Source: Citrobacter sp. JGM124
GTDB taxonomy: Bacteria > Pseudomonadota > Gammaproteobacteria > Enterobacterales > Enterobacteriaceae
Assembly (NCBI RefSeq): GCF_018257795.1
Contig: NZ_JAERJD010000005.1
Coordinates: 1-64,000, forward strand
Length of the DNA: 64,000 bases
Reading direction: 5' to 3'
In this document: positions 17,366-28,817 of the stretch, piece by piece
Layout: each line of letters opens with the position of its first letter
Position numbering within the stretch: the first letter of the stretch is position 1
Notes under the pieces: generated by a model
What the model saw: only the letters and a program-made list of their open reading frames with translations
What the model was told of the DNA's origin: nothing
Database searches by the model: none
Translations under genes and position numbers: made by a program

Positions 17366-17815
17366 ATGAAAAAAACATCACTCATTTTAGGGGCGGGGAT
17401 TGGCTTGCTTATTTCTATGGCGGTACAGGCTGAGTCTGCAAAAAAAGAAGTTATGGTGCACAATATTCCAGCGGTGAAATTGATTAATACCGCAGATAAT
17501 CATTCTGCTTTCGTCCGGGGATCAATTCCGTCACTGGCTAATTTTTCTTCTGAAGATCTCTATTTCAGTAACACTTTTGAAGAGTGGCAAAAAGGAGTTC
17601 ATCCGGCCCCCAAAAAGCAGTATGTCGTTACTATGAAAGGCAAACTAAAGTTTAAAGTCAGTGATGGCTCAACCTTTATTATCGAACCAGGAACTGTGTT
17701 ACTTGCCGCTGATACGGCTGGTGAAGGGCATAGCTGGGACATCATCGAAGGAAAAGAGTGGGTGCGTGTTTATATCCCTGTGGGGGATGATGACCACTTC
17801 ATTGCTGATAAGTAA
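17366..17815 (+). CDS. secreted cupin-fold protein
   Basis: 149 residues from ATG 17366 (GAGAG upstream). A signal peptide MKKTSLILGAGIGLL...AVQA predicts export to the periplasm. The mature part has a single cupin-like barrel: QYVVTMKGKLKFKVSDGST, then FIIEPGTVLLAADTAGEGH and WVRVYIPVGDD. The usual metal-binding His residues of the first cupin motif are largely replaced; one His is seen in GEGHSWD. Enzymatic role unknown; such proteins may bind small ligands. It stands alone after the IS remnants. Confidence 0.75.
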   Translation: MKKTSLILGAGIGLLISMAVQAESAKKEVMVHNIPAVKLINTADNHSAFVRGSIPSLANFSSEDLYFSNTFEEWQKGVHPAPKKQYVVTMKGKLKFKVSDGSTFIIEPGTVLLAADTAGEGHSWDIIEGKEWVRVYIPVGDDDHFIADK

Positions 17816-17843
17816 TTGCTATATTATTGAACGATAATTTTCA

Positions 17844-17872
17844 AACCCGGGGCAGATGATAATCACCGGGTT
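17844..17872 (+). terminator. hairpin after the cupin gene
   Basis: AACCCGG and CCGGGTT form a 7-bp stem around a 15-base loop, 28 bases after the stop, with a short T/C-rich tail. Weak terminator candidate. Confidence 0.45.
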
Positions 17873-17956
17873 ATTCCCCTATTAAATACAAGCTCTTTTG
17901 GCCACAGAATATGGAAAGAAATATTCCATATTTCCCTAAAAAATTAGCCATAGCGC

Positions 17957-17983
17957 TAAAGCTAATCATATCAGTGCCGATAT
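17957..17983 (+). promoter_or_regulatory. sigma-28 (FliA) flagellar promoter
   Basis: TAAAGCTA, an 11-base spacer and GCCGATAT match the FliA consensus TAAAGTTT-N11-GCCGATAA at 13 of 16 positions with exact spacing. It lies about 100 bases before the chemoreceptor start, placing that gene in the flagellar late class. Confidence 0.8.
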
Positions 17984-18085
17984 TAGATGTGATAGCAACT
18001 CATAATAAAACCTACTGCTATTGATTGTTGCCCATCACCTCTTTTCATCATCTTGAGATATTGTCATTTAGCCCTAGAGGGAATA

Positions 18086-19759
18086 ATGGATAAATTGAAG
18101 AATATGCGACTTAGTACCATGCTTGGTGCCGGGTTTGCCGTAGTTATAGTTATTGGTTTCGTCGTGGCACTATTTGCCAGAATGCAGTTATCAGTTGTGG
18201 CACAAAATTTAGATTATGCTGTCAATACTCGTTTGGTCAATCTTCAGTTAATTATTAAGATCAGGGATAATATTACTGATAATGCTCATGATATTCGTGA
18301 TCTGGTCTTATTCACGACTCAGCCACACAGTGATACGGAGTATCAGGAGTACATTAAAAAGAAGAATCTGACGCTTGAGCAGCGAATTATCGATAATAAT
18401 AAGTTGTTGAAAGAGCTTGATAAAGCTTTAAAAATTAAGCGGTCACGTGAGCTTTTTGACCGTCTTAACGAAGTCCGCCCTGCCTACTCTGAAGCTGTGC
18501 GAAAAGTCATCTCTGCCAGCGCGCAGGGTGAGTATGATGCCGCCAGGAAAATTGTGACTACAGAATTCATTGGTCCTCAGAAACAGGTGCTCAACACACT
18601 GACAGATATGAGCAACTACCATGCTGATACGACGGTAGAAATTGCCCGTGGCTACATTGAAGAAACACATTATGCCGGTAATTTGTTACTGGTGATCACT
18701 ATTATCAGCTCAATGATAGGGTTATTCATCGCCTGGGCCATTGGGCGTGCAGTGAAAAAACAGTTGGGAGGTGAGCCCGCTTATGCTGTGCAAATAGCCA
18801 AACTGATTGCAGAGGGGAACCTCAGTGTGGCGGTTGACTTGAAAGCAGGCGATGACCGTAGTCTGTTGGCGACAATGGATGGAATGCGTGATCGTCTGCA
18901 ACAAATCGTGCGTCAGGTGAGGAATAGCAGTGACTCGATTTCCACCGGCGCGAGTGAAATTGCCGCAGGGAGTACGGACTTAAGTCAGCGAACGGAAGAA
19001 CAAGCTGCCAGCTTGCAAGAAACCGCCGCATCAATGGAACAAATGAGTCAGACTATTAGCCAAAATACTGACACGGTACGTTCAGCAAATCTTCTGGCAC
19101 AAGCCACCAGTGAGAAAGCGACCCAAAGTGGTAAAGCAGTCAATGATCTTGTATCAACAATGCGGGATATTAACGGCAGTTCACAGAAAATTGGTGACAT
19201 CATCAGTGTGATTGACGGTATTGCTTTCCAGACCAATATTCTGGCACTTAATGCTGCGGTGGAGTCCGCGCGAGCAGGGGAAGCAGGACGAGGTTTTGCC
19301 GTTGTTGCGGGTGAGGTTCGTTCCCTCGCACAGCGTTCAGCCTCTGCTGCAAATGAGATTAAGAGCTTAATTGAAGAGAGTCTGCGCACGGTTAACAAAG
19401 GTTCTGAGATGGTCAGCTCCGTGGGTGGTACCATTAATGACTTGGTTGAGCAGGCCCATAAAGTTTCTGGAATGATTTCTGAAATTGGCGTGACGACGGA
19501 AGAACAAGGGCATGGGATTAATCAGATCAATGATGCCATTGTACAACTTGATCAAGTGACCCAGCAGAATGCGGCATTAGTAGAAGAGTCAGCCAGCGCC
19601 GCTGAGAGCCTGAACGATCAAGCGGCCAATCTGGTTTCATTAATGAGTGTATTTCGTATTGATGCTTCCCAGTCTCCCGACGTACAGGGGGTAAAGCATA
19701 CAGTATCAAGCAAAAACGCGCCTGCCAGCACAAACCATGATAGCTGGGAACGTTTTTAA
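18086..19759 (+). CDS. methyl-accepting chemotaxis protein
   Basis: 557 residues from ATG 18086, preceded by GAGGG. Domain order: membrane helix 1 (about 11-31), periplasmic four-helix-bundle-type ligand domain, membrane helix 2 (about 197-217), HAMP, then a long cytoplasmic signalling domain with the hairpin tip [20 protein letters not shown]. The last five residues SWERF fit the xWxxF tether that recruits CheR/CheB in Tsr/Tar-type receptors, so it is a major-type, self-adapting receptor. The ligand cannot be inferred. No che genes are adjacent; expression is probably from the FliA promoter upstream. Confidence 0.93.
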   Translation: MDKLKNMRLSTMLGAGFAVVIVIGFVVALFARMQLSVVAQNLDYAVNTRLVNLQLIIKIRDNITDNAHDIRDLVLFTTQPHSDTEYQEYIKKKNLTLEQRIIDNNKLLKELDKALKIKRSRELFDRLNEVRPAYSEAVRKVISASAQGEYDAARKIVTTEFIGPQKQVLNTLTDMSNYHADTTVEIARGYIEETHYAGNLLLVITIISSMIGLFIAWAIGRAVKKQLGGEPAYAVQIAKLIAEGNLSVAVDLKAGDDRSLLATMDGMRDRLQQIVRQVRNSSDSISTGASEIAAGSTDLSQRTEEQAASLQETAASMEQMSQTISQNTDTVRSANLLAQATSEKATQSGKAVNDLVSTMRDINGSSQKIGDIISVIDGIAFQTNILALNAAVESARAGEAGRGFAVVAGEVRSLAQRSASAANEIKSLIEESLRTVNKGSEMVSSVGGTINDLVEQAHKVSGMISEIGVTTEEQGHGINQINDAIVQLDQVTQQNAALVEESASAAESLNDQAANLVSLMSVFRIDASQSPDVQGVKHTVSSKNAPASTNHDSWERF

Positions 19760-19801
19760 CCCTGCCCCTTTGCCATTCCAGGCAGATTAATCAGATACGA
19801 G

Positions 19802-19826
19802 GCCGGCTTAATATGCCGGCTTTTTT
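19802..19826 (+). terminator. terminator of the chemoreceptor gene
   Basis: GCCGGC-TTAATAT-GCCGGC followed by six T, 43 bases after the stop. Strong intrinsic terminator. Confidence 0.9.
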
Positions 19827-20043
19827 ATATTCACTCCGCCCATTATCCTGACTACCTTTCATACTTTTCCACCGTTTTACTGGTCACCCTGTTGCTACTC
19901 TTTTGTGGTGAAAGAGAAAAACATAGCTATGTGAGTCAGTTGCCTGACAGGTGGGCTTAGGGGATAATTATTCGCAGCATCAAACAGGACAGCAAGCCTG
20001 AATATCAGGTATTGAAATATTTATATGCAGATGGAAGCCCAAC

Positions 20044-20931
20044 TTGATCGATTTTCATCATTTTATTGCGCAGGCGAAACACTTCGACGAAATCCTGGCG
20101 GCAAATGCTGACAGTATCTCCGGTAATATTGATGGCCTCAACTATCAACTCTATCAACAGTATGATGAACCCGATGACGTAGTGATTGTTTATCATGGCG
20201 GTGGTGTCAGTCTCGCTGCGGGATATAGCATACTGGCGCATCAGCTGAATGCTATCCCTGGTATTGCCGTCTGTCTGGTTGATATTCGTGGCCACGGTGA
20301 CTCAACCGGAAAACGGGGTACCGTCACGCACCCAGGGCAGATATGGCAGGATGTTGATACCCTGCTGCAAGAGATGGGCAACCGCTTCCCTGGAGCGCGT
20401 CGGCACTTGCTTGGTCATTCCAGCGGTGCTGGCATGCTGCTGAATTACCTGACGCGTTACCCCTTCCAGCAACGAGCTGACAGCGTAATTATGCTGGCAC
20501 CTGAACTGGGGCCTTTTGCTAAAATTACACCCGCTACAGGGATAACGGAAAGTTTTGCCAAAGTGCGTCAGTGGCCATTTATCCTCAATGGGATCAGTGG
20601 CGGTTATCTGTTTGGGCAGTATCCAGCGATTAGCTTGAATTTTCCTGAAACAGTCAGGGAGACGACCTCTGATTTAGTCTACAAATATAGTGTCAATATG
20701 GCCAATGCGTTGACTCCGCGACATCCTGCTAAACAGTTGGCAGCTCTCCCATTGCCCGCTTTGATGCTGGGGGCTGAACGTGATGAACTGTTTAGTATCA
20801 GGTCACTGGCTGACTTTGCCATCCGGCATGGCAATTCACAGCTGCAGTTCCGTCAGTTAGATAACAGTACTCATCTGGATTGTATATTCAGAGCTTATCG
20901 GGAGATTGTTGCCTATTTGGGCGGTAACTAG
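20044..20931 (+). CDS. alpha/beta hydrolase, lysophospholipase-like, TTG start
   Basis: 295 residues. The fold is shown by the oxyanion-side YHGGGVSLAAG, nucleophile elbow GHSSGAG (Ser), catalytic Asp in GAERDELF and His in NSTHLDC. No signal peptide. The start is a TTG with GGAAG six bases upstream; no ATG or GTG in frame fits. Related to serine aminopeptidase/monoacylglycerol lipase type hydrolases; substrate unknown. It stands alone between the chemoreceptor and yoaC. Confidence 0.82.
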   Translation: MIDFHHFIAQAKHFDEILAANADSISGNIDGLNYQLYQQYDEPDDVVIVYHGGGVSLAAGYSILAHQLNAIPGIAVCLVDIRGHGDSTGKRGTVTHPGQIWQDVDTLLQEMGNRFPGARRHLLGHSSGAGMLLNYLTRYPFQQRADSVIMLAPELGPFAKITPATGITESFAKVRQWPFILNGISGGYLFGQYPAISLNFPETVRETTSDLVYKYSVNMANALTPRHPAKQLAALPLPALMLGAERDELFSIRSLADFAIRHGNSQLQFRQLDNSTHLDCIFRAYREIVAYLGGN

Positions 20932-21125
20932 CAGGGGGATATCAAGAAGCACAACACTGGACACAAGTATAGCACCCAGGGTGTCGTAGGAAAAAAACGA
21001 GAGCGGGATTTTTTTAAAATTGAGATCCAGGGATGAAAAACAAGATTATCTCTTTGATATCCCGGTAACTATCAGGTCATATAACTCAATTATTCATTAC
21101 TTGGTCAATTTTAAAGGATAAGAAT

Positions 21126-21425
21126 ATGGCAGCAGTAATTGATAAAGCGCTGGATTTTATTGGTGGGATGAATACCTCCGTTTCTGAGCCTCAGACCATG
21201 GATGAGAGCACCATCAAAGGGATACTTAAGTATTTGAAAGAGATAGGTATACCTGCTAATAGCACGGATATAACGTCACGGGCTAATCAAGAAGGATGGA
21301 ATAGCCATTTTACCGGTAAAATCGTTGAGTGGGCTGGCAGGGTTGATGCCGGTGACCATCTTGTTATTAAAAACCCTGAATTCTTTTCTTCTTATATGCG
21401 GGAGCAGCTACGGGCGTTAGTGTGA
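21126..21425 (+). CDS. yoaC: YoaC-like protein (DUF1889)
   Basis: 99 residues, the same length as E. coli YoaC and with its hallmark blocks: AVIDKALDFIGGMN at the start, MDESTIKGILKYLKE in the middle and VIKNPEFFSSYM before the end. AAAGGA precedes the ATG. A cytoplasmic, mostly helical protein of unknown function. Confidence 0.88.
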   Translation: MAAVIDKALDFIGGMNTSVSEPQTMDESTIKGILKYLKEIGIPANSTDITSRANQEGWNSHFTGKIVEWAGRVDAGDHLVIKNPEFFSSYMREQLRALV

Positions 21426-21455
21426 GATGCATCCTCATCGGTATTGAGTTAGCCT

Positions 21456-21488
21456 GGACGCTTGAACCTTATTATTAAGGTCGCGTCC
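21456..21488. terminator. hairpin between yoaC and the LysE gene
   Basis: Nested arms GGACGC/GCGTCC and ACCTTA/TAAGGT around TTAT lie between two convergent genes. Moderate T content follows on the yoaC side (TTATTGTTTTATTT). Probably a shared terminator. Confidence 0.6.
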
Positions 21489-21504
21489 GGCTTATTGTTT
21501 TATT

Positions 21505-22152
21505 TCACTGCTGGGTAAAAAACTTCCACAGAATCGTGCCCGAGAAACAAATCAATATCCCCCCTGCTACACGTTCAAACAGATAGATCCTTTGCTTTAA
21601 ATAGAACTGAATCCTGGGCAGCCCAATAGAGGATACGATGAGAAAGTTCCAAATAAATACCACACAGACCATCCATATCCCACACAGGCTTTGTTGTAAC
21701 AGGGTCACATCGGACCCGAGTAATGTCGTCATTAGCGCCAGATAGAACAAGGCATTTTTGGGATTCAGTAAGGACGATGCCAGCCCGAGTAGGTACTGAG
21801 CCGTGAGCGTGGGGCGCTTTACCGTGACTGGGTTTAACCCCACACCATTGGGTTGGCTACGGCACAGTCTGGAGCCTATCCACAGCAGATAAATTGCGCC
21901 GACAAGTTCAATAAGGCTAAAAAGCTCAGGCCGCTCGTGTAGTTCACTCCAGCCAGCAATGGCCAGCAAAATATAGAGTGCGTTCCCTGTCCCGATTCCT
22001 GCGACAATCCCAATACTGCCAGAAACCCGGTAACGCATGGCATACCCGGTAAGCAAAAAAAAATCAGGCCCTGGGCTCAGGAGAGCCATGAAGTGGGAGA
22101 TAGCCAGCAGTGGGAAAGCTGCCGGAAACAGGCCATGCCATAGGATCATCAT
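21505..22152 (-). CDS. LysE/RhtB family amino-acid exporter
   Basis: 215 residues, six hydrophobic segments, N-terminal LLSPGPDFFLLTGYAMRY is the family signature (SPGPD) and SSLLNPKNALFYLA the central one. Members export amino acids or their analogues from the cytoplasm. GAGG precedes the ATG. The AraC-type gene on the same strand immediately upstream (48 bases) probably controls it. Confidence 0.88.
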   Translation of the reverse strand: MMILWHGLFPAAFPLLAISHFMALLSPGPDFFLLTGYAMRYRVSGSIGIVAGIGTGNALYILLAIAGWSELHERPELFSLIELVGAIYLLWIGSRLCRSQPNGVGLNPVTVKRPTLTAQYLLGLASSLLNPKNALFYLALMTTLLGSDVTLLQQSLCGIWMVCVVFIWNFLIVSSIGLPRIQFYLKQRIYLFERVAGGILICFSGTILWKFFTQQ

Positions 22153-22200
22153 TAAACCTCAGTCAATTCTCTCTGAGGTAACAGTACGGCAGTGGCAGGG

Positions 22201-23013
22201 TTAATTATTGTCTGTTATTGATTTACTTAATGCATATTGCCTTGGGGTGGCAGCAGTGTAGCGGACGAAGGTTTTGTGAAAATGGCTTTGATCGGCAAAA
22301 CCGCTCTCATTGCCGGCATCAACAATATTTTCGCCCTGACGTAGTAGTGATTTAGCGTATTCGATCCGTGAGATATTCAAAAAACTGCCTGGCGTGAGGC
22401 CCGTATCTTGTTTGAAGGTTCGGATCAGTGTCTCCTTGCATAATGCGACTTCATCTGCCACTGCATCCAGCGTGGGAGGGGATTGTGGGCTGGCGAGAAA
22501 ACGCTGCTGTAAAATTTGGCTGGACGGGCGCAGTGGCAAACTGGGAGCTGTTTTCAGACCGGGGATCCCCTGCAGCAGTTTTTGTATGGCAATCGGGATC
22601 ACACTGATATCATTATGCTGTATAGCCTCAACAATACCGAGATATTGCTGGAAAAGCTGAGTGTTGCGAATGACTGGGTTGGTTACGACCAGGGCGTGTA
22701 AGCCATAGCCGAGGATCTTCTGGCACCAGCCCACATCCAGATAGAGCATATGATAACTGCGTGGAACACCATCGAATGGGTTGCAGCTGTGCGGCGACCC
22801 CGCCTTAATAACCACGATATCACCGACTTGTAGTGGGAAGCTTACTCCGTCAATCACACAACAGGTACCGCCTTCCACAATGGCTCCCAAAGAGATTTGG
22901 GCATGTTGGTGGAGCTTATAAGCGTGCAGACTTCGCCATGTAGAACGCAATTCAAGCCATGGTATTTCAGAGTTGCGCCAAAAAGACTGATTAATATCCC
23001 GAACCAAGGGCAT
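22201..23013 (-). CDS. AraC-family transcriptional regulator
   Basis: 270 residues. An N-terminal cupin-like sensing domain (HQHAQISLGAIVEGG, VVIKAGSPHSCNP) precedes a C-terminal double helix-turn-helix (FKQDTGLTPGSFLNISR, then GFADQSHFHKTFVRYTAATPRQY). GGAGAA precedes the ATG. This architecture, with the exporter gene right behind it, is the common AraC/LysE pair in which the regulator senses the exported amino acid. The inducer is unknown. Confidence 0.9.
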   Translation of the reverse strand: MPLVRDINQSFWRNSEIPWLELRSTWRSLHAYKLHQHAQISLGAIVEGGTCCVIDGVSFPLQVGDIVVIKAGSPHSCNPFDGVPRSYHMLYLDVGWCQKILGYGLHALVVTNPVIRNTQLFQQYLGIVEAIQHNDISVIPIAIQKLLQGIPGLKTAPSLPLRPSSQILQQRFLASPQSPPTLDAVADEVALCKETLIRTFKQDTGLTPGSFLNISRIEYAKSLLRQGENIVDAGNESGFADQSHFHKTFVRYTAATPRQYALSKSITDNN

Positions 23014-23148
23014 GATAGTTCTCCATCACCTGACGTCATGAGGAAAATGGTAAAGACGGATAAGTTTAAGACCCGGGCTGAGACGTTAACACTTTTATCC
23101 GCTATTACGTAACCCTGTTCACCCATTCCGTTTCACTAAAACCGGTGT

Positions 23149-23173
23149 AAAAAAAGGTGCGTCAAGACGCACC
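23149..23173 (-). terminator. terminator of malK-lamB-malM
   Basis: Read leftward, GGTGCGTC-TT-GACGCACC is followed by seven T. A strong intrinsic terminator about 107 bases after the malM stop. Confidence 0.92.
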
Positions 23174-23279
23174 AATCATCCTGCCATATTTGGTTGTGTC
23201 GGGAGTACCCCTTGCCTTTTATCCCCGTCATATTTCATGTGGTATGCAGTCGTTCCTTCGTACCTGCAGGCAACAAGAA

Positions 23280-24188
23280 TTATTTAGGAGATACACTACC
23301 AATAAAGGTTTTGCGGGCAGATTTCGACCCCAGTTGCTCCGCTTCATTTAATAATTTCAATGCCTTATCTACATTTCCCGCCTTCACCGCATCTTTAATC
23401 GCCTGGTTGAAGTAGGCCTCTGTCTCGTTCTGCATGGGTTCTGCTGGTTTGGACACCACTGGGGCCGGAGTGGTCACAGGTTGAGCCATAGTGCCCACCA
23501 CCACTGGAGTCGCTGTCTGGGTGGGCTGTATCAAGCCAATCATGATATTGCTCATCCCTTGCTCTCCGGCGACTTTTACTCTCAGGTTCCCGGTGGGGGT
23601 ATGCCTGGCAATAGGGTCCGGAATATCTGGCACGGCATTACCGACGCCCATGGCATAGGCTTTAGCCGGGGCCAGCAACGTTGTACTTTTTGCCAGTGCT
23701 TGCCGGGTGGTATACACCAACAAATAAATCTGTTTCTGGCCCAGGGCTGGTGTCAGTTTCATCATCCCTTGCAGCCTGTCACTCACCATGACACCCGCTT
23801 TCTCATAAGTGAAATAGCTGGCAGGGTAATAGGCTGCCGGATGCATTTGTTCGTCCAGGACCAGAACACTGGGGGAAAACAGCTGATTATCCGATACCAG
23901 GCTGCTAAGAGTTACCTCCATGGCACCGCGGTCGGCAGGTAACGTGAAGGCGGCGACAGCCCCTTCAATATCCCCTTGAGTGATATGCGGACTATGGGCT
24001 GTCAGTTTAATCTCTTCTGTCACCGGGGGGACTAGAGGTTGCCATGGTAGTTGCTGCAATGTGCTGGTGTTTATCGCAGGTGCGATAGAGACATTGGCAG
24101 GGGAGGTGACCGATGCAGATTGTGCGACCAACGGTACTGTCATTCCCAAGGCCATTACCAGGCAGAGTGTCAGAATATTTTTTTTCAT
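23280..24188 (-). CDS. malM: maltose operon periplasmic protein MalM
   Basis: 302 residues with a cleavable signal peptide (ends QSAS region). The body has the MalM beta-rich domain (LPWQPLVPPVTEEIKL, VLDEQMHPAAYYPASYFTYE) and a C-terminal helical segment (AYFNQAIKDAVKAGNVDKALKLL). Exported to the periplasm; its exact task in maltodextrin use is unknown. It is the last gene of the lamB operon, AGGATA before the ATG, as in E. coli. Confidence 0.93.
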   Translation of the reverse strand: MKKNILTLCLVMALGMTVPLVAQSASVTSPANVSIAPAINTSTLQQLPWQPLVPPVTEEIKLTAHSPHITQGDIEGAVAAFTLPADRGAMEVTLSSLVSDNQLFSPSVLVLDEQMHPAAYYPASYFTYEKAGVMVSDRLQGMMKLTPALGQKQIYLLVYTTRQALAKSTTLLAPAKAYAMGVGNAVPDIPDPIARHTPTGNLRVKVAGEQGMSNIMIGLIQPTQTATPVVVGTMAQPVTTPAPVVSKPAEPMQNETEAYFNQAIKDAVKAGNVDKALKLLNEAEQLGSKSARKTFIGSVSPK

Positions 24189-24333
24189 TGTTATATCCTC
24201 ATACTTTGAACTTCAACGCTAACGGTGTCCAGGCAAGGTCGGCACGTTAACGAATAACTCTCTTTATTGTATTCACATGACGGCCATGTGCATGGTCGTC
24301 TGAAATATTGCAGAGAGGATGGCATCACGCTGT

Positions 24334-24386
24334 GGGGGGAATCCCCCCTCAAAGCAGAACAGCCGCTCAGAAAGACGGCTGTTCTG
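24334..24386 (-). repeat. two hairpins between lamB and malM
   Basis: CAGAACAGCCG/CGGCTGTTCTG (24355-24365 with 24376-24386) makes an 11-bp stem just seven bases after the lamB stop, and GGGGGG-AA-TCCCCCC makes a second one next to it. In E. coli the lamB-malM gap also carries stable structures. They probably protect lamB mRNA or lower readthrough into malM. Confidence 0.6.
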
Positions 24387-24392
24387 TTTCTG

Positions 24393-25682
<1,290 letters not shown>

Positions 25683-25750
25683 TTATCTCCTGTTATAATT
25701 GCCTGTTGGCATACGTGCCTGACAGTTCTCCAAAGCGGGTATCCGGGTAA

Positions 25751-26860
25751 CTAGACGCCCAACTCCTGGTACAGCCGCCTACAGGCCGTGCCATCTTCCC
25801 GGAACAGGTGGCAGCGATGTAGTGGTAGACCGATGGAAAATGTTGCACCTTCTTCTACAAGCACTACGTCGTTCTGGCGGTATACCAGGTTCTGACGTAT
25901 TGCGAGAATTTGCATATGAATTTGGGTTTCGTTCCCCAGTTGTTCCACCACTTGAATCACGCCTTCCAGCGAGACTTCAGAAGCATCGCCTGGTAACAGA
26001 TGCTCTGGACGGATACCCAAAGACATATTGGCTCCAACCTGGACGTGAGTGCCTTCCACTGGCAGCCAAACGAGTTGATTATTGGGTAGCTCTATCTGTA
26101 CCTGATGGGGTTCCGCGGCGGTCACTTTAACCGGCAAGAAATTCATTTTTGGTGAGCCAATAAAGCCCGCAACAAAGCGGTTGGCGGGGTAGTGATAGAG
26201 CTCCAATGGCTTGCCCACCTGAGCCACGTTTCCGGCATCCAGTACGACGATTTTGTCTGCCAGGGTCATGGCTTCAACCTGGTCATGAGTGACATAAATC
26301 ATGGTTCGTTGCAGGCGCTTATGCAGACGTGATATTTCAATGCGCATCTGTACTCGCAATGCTGCATCCAGGTTGGACAGGGGTTCATCAAGCAGAAATA
26401 CATCAGGCTCTGCCACTAAAGTTCGGCCAATTGCAACACGCTGTCGCTGGCCGCCGGACAGGGCTTTAGGGCGTCTTTCCAGTAAGTGAGCGAGCTGTAA
26501 CACTTCTGCGACTTGGTTAACCTTTTGGTTAATCTCCGCTTTCCTTACTCCTGCCAGTTTCAAACCGAAAGACATGTTCTCAGCCACAGACAAATGGGGA
26601 TAAAGCGCATAAGACTGAAACACCATGCCAATGCCACGCTCAGATGGGGGAACGTCGTTCATCCGTTTACCCCCAATCAATAGCTCCCCGGAGGTAATAT
26701 CCTCAAGACCGGCAATCATCCGTAAGAGTGTTGATTTCCCACATCCTGATGGCCCAACAAACACCACAAATTCACCGTCATCGATTTCCAGATTAATATC
26801 TTTAGAAATCACAGCCTCGCCAAAGGCCTTATAAACGCCACTTAGCGTTACATTAGCCAT
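25751..26860 (-). CDS. malK: maltose/maltodextrin ABC transporter ATPase MalK
   Basis: 369 residues. Walker [10 protein letters not shown] at 36-44, signature [15 protein letters not shown], Walker [13 protein letters not shown] and switch His VTHDQ; residues after about 235 form the regulatory domain ([12 protein letters not shown] ... LGIRPEHLL) that in E. coli also holds MalT inactive and receives EIIA-Glc. Forms MalFGK2. Start has GGAG. Divergent from malE across a shared control region. Confidence 0.97.
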   Translation of the reverse strand: MANVTLSGVYKAFGEAVISKDINLEIDDGEFVVFVGPSGCGKSTLLRMIAGLEDITSGELLIGGKRMNDVPPSERGIGMVFQSYALYPHLSVAENMSFGLKLAGVRKAEINQKVNQVAEVLQLAHLLERRPKALSGGQRQRVAIGRTLVAEPDVFLLDEPLSNLDAALRVQMRIEISRLHKRLQRTMIYVTHDQVEAMTLADKIVVLDAGNVAQVGKPLELYHYPANRFVAGFIGSPKMNFLPVKVTAAEPHQVQIELPNNQLVWLPVEGTHVQVGANMSLGIRPEHLLPGDASEVSLEGVIQVVEQLGNETQIHMQILAIRQNLVYRQNDVVLVEEGATFSIGLPLHRCHLFREDGTACRRLYQELGV

Positions 26861-27592
26861 CTGTTACTCCTTCGCTTTCGCAAATAACTTTTCATGTGAA
26901 TCCGACTGAAGAAAATTACGGAAGAGCATTCCGGTCATACCCGGCGATCACTTCCTGCACTCTGATGACTCTCTTGCTGCGCGCCATACCGCCATGCTGT
27001 AGCAAGGTTGCCCCGGACGGCGTCGCGCCCTGAGTATAGAGCGACACGTTGGTAAATGCTTCAGCGTCCTGAGATGGTCGGATAATGAACGAAACAACAT
27101 TTTCTTTGGTCGTGGTGTTTCAATAACGGTGATAGTGCGATAGGGGCAGTATTAGGAAATCATCCATGACAAATTATTTCATGGGGGGAGGAGACAGGAG
27201 GATGAGAGCCCCTTCACCGCCAACGGGCACATTGGGAGAAAGGCAAATACGTGATCCACCACGCAAGTTTCAACCTGCATTGTGGTGGCACAGAGCACAG
27301 AACGAGTCGCAGTGTTAACTGGATCACAATAACTCACTGGGGGGCGTAGAAGGGGGGGGGATGATGGGAAACCATCTATGACTCAATATGATAGTGTGAT
27401 GTCTATCCTGGGTAATAAATTGTACTACAGTCAACAGGATAAATATCTTTTAGCTCGTTATATTACAGCGTTATCTTGCCCGCCTCACTGCGTGACTCAT
27501 AGCCAGCCCAGTCTGAATACAGACTACACCATGTAATGCTATTGATTCACAAGAAAGTCGGTACCCACAACATTGGATAAAAGGATTGGACC
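26861..27592. promoter_or_regulatory. malK/malE divergent control region
   Basis: 732 bases with no gene. It carries candidate MalT boxes on the malE strand against GGGGA(T/G)GAGG: GGGGAGGAGA at 27185, GAGGATGAGA at 27198 and GGGGATGATG at 27357. A likely CRP site TGTTA-N6-TCACA lies at 27313-27328. This mirrors the arrangement in E. coli, where MalT and CRP act on both promoters, but the gap is much longer than there; the malK-proximal 300 bases show nothing I can name. Confidence 0.6.
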
Positions 27593-28807
27593 ATGACTCA
27601 CTGTTTCACAGAATCCGGTATTGGTAAGACCGCTCGCGTTTTGGCTACTTCGGCATTAACGGCGTTGGTGCTCTCTTCCTCGGCGTTTGCCAAAATTGAA
27701 GAAGGTAAACTGGTCATCTGGATCAATGGCGATAAAGGCTACAATGGGTTGGCGGAAGTTGGTAAGAAGTTTGAGAAAGATACGGGTATTAAAGTCACAG
27801 TAGAACACCCAGACAAACTGGAAGAAAAATATCCCCAAGTTGCGGCAACAGGGGACGGCCCGGACATTATCTTTTGGGCCCATGACCGTTTTGGGGGATA
27901 CGCCCAGTCTGGATTACTGGCAGAAGTCCACCCTTCTAAAGCCTTCCAGGAAAAGCTGTTTCCCTTCACATGGGATGCGGTACGTTTTAATGGCAAATTG
28001 ATTGGCTATCCTATTGCCGTTGAAGCGTTATCCCTTATTTATAATAAAGACTTAGTGAAAGAAGTACCCAAAACTTGGGAAGAGATCCCTGCGCTGGATA
28101 AAAAACTACGCGCGAATGGTAAGAGCGCCATTATGTGGAACTTACAAGAACCCTACTTCACCTGGCCTCTTATTGCCGCTGATGGTGGCTATGCTTTCAA
28201 ATTTGAAAACGGCGTTTACGATGTGAAAAATGTCGGTGTGAATAACGCTGGAGCGAAAGCAGGCTTACAATTCCTGGTTGATCTGGTGAAAAATAAACAT
28301 ATCAGTGCCGATACGGATTATTCCATTGCCGAAGCTGCCTTTAATAAAGGGGATACCGCAATGACCATTAATGGTCCCTGGGCATGGAGCAACCTGGATA
28401 AGAGCAACATTAACTATGGCGTGACGCTATTGCCAACTTTCCATGGTCAGCACTCTAAACCTTTTGCTGGGATATTAACGGCCGGAATTAATGCTGCCAG
28501 CCCGAACAAAGAGTTAGCCACTGAGTTCCTGGAAAACTACCTGCTGACCGACCAGGGCCTGGCTGATGTTAATAAGGACAAGCCTCTTGGGGCTGTGACA
28601 CTGATTTCCTATCAAGAACAGCTGGCAAAAGATCCACGCATTGCAGCGACGATGGAGAACGCCAAATTTGGTGAAATTATGCCGAATATTCCTCAAATGG
28701 CAGCCTTCTGGTATGCAACCCGTAGTGCGGTATTGAACGCAATCAGTGGGCGTCAAACTGTTGATGCAGCACTGGACGATGCTGCAGCACGCATCATCAA
28801 AGAGTAG
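27593..28807 (+). CDS. malE: maltose/maltodextrin-binding protein MalE
   Basis: 404 residues. The signal peptide ends SSSAFA, and the mature protein starts [19 protein letters not shown] as in E. coli MalE. Ligand-contact stretches are present: [31 protein letters not shown] and the C-terminal [10 protein letters not shown]. Periplasmic receptor delivering maltodextrins to MalFGK2, and to the Tar-type chemoreceptor in E. coli. AAAGGA before the ATG; first gene of malEFG. Confidence 0.97.
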   Translation: MTHCFTESGIGKTARVLATSALTALVLSSSAFAKIEEGKLVIWINGDKGYNGLAEVGKKFEKDTGIKVTVEHPDKLEEKYPQVAATGDGPDIIFWAHDRFGGYAQSGLLAEVHPSKAFQEKLFPFTWDAVRFNGKLIGYPIAVEALSLIYNKDLVKEVPKTWEEIPALDKKLRANGKSAIMWNLQEPYFTWPLIAADGGYAFKFENGVYDVKNVGVNNAGAKAGLQFLVDLVKNKHISADTDYSIAEAAFNKGDTAMTINGPWAWSNLDKSNINYGVTLLPTFHGQHSKPFAGILTAGINAASPNKELATEFLENYLLTDQGLADVNKDKPLGAVTLISYQEQLAKDPRIAATMENAKFGEIMPNIPQMAAFWYATRSAVLNAISGRQTVDAALDDAAARIIKE

Positions 28808-28817
28808 CTCTCATGGG

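Noticed and set aside
23481-23942. 153-residue rightward frame opposite malM
   Set aside because: His/Gly/Gln-rich shadow of malM on the opposite strand.
27350-27361. Run of ten G in the malK/malE region as a special element
   Set aside because: It is the G-rich side of a MalT box; a homopolymer slip is a simpler explanation.
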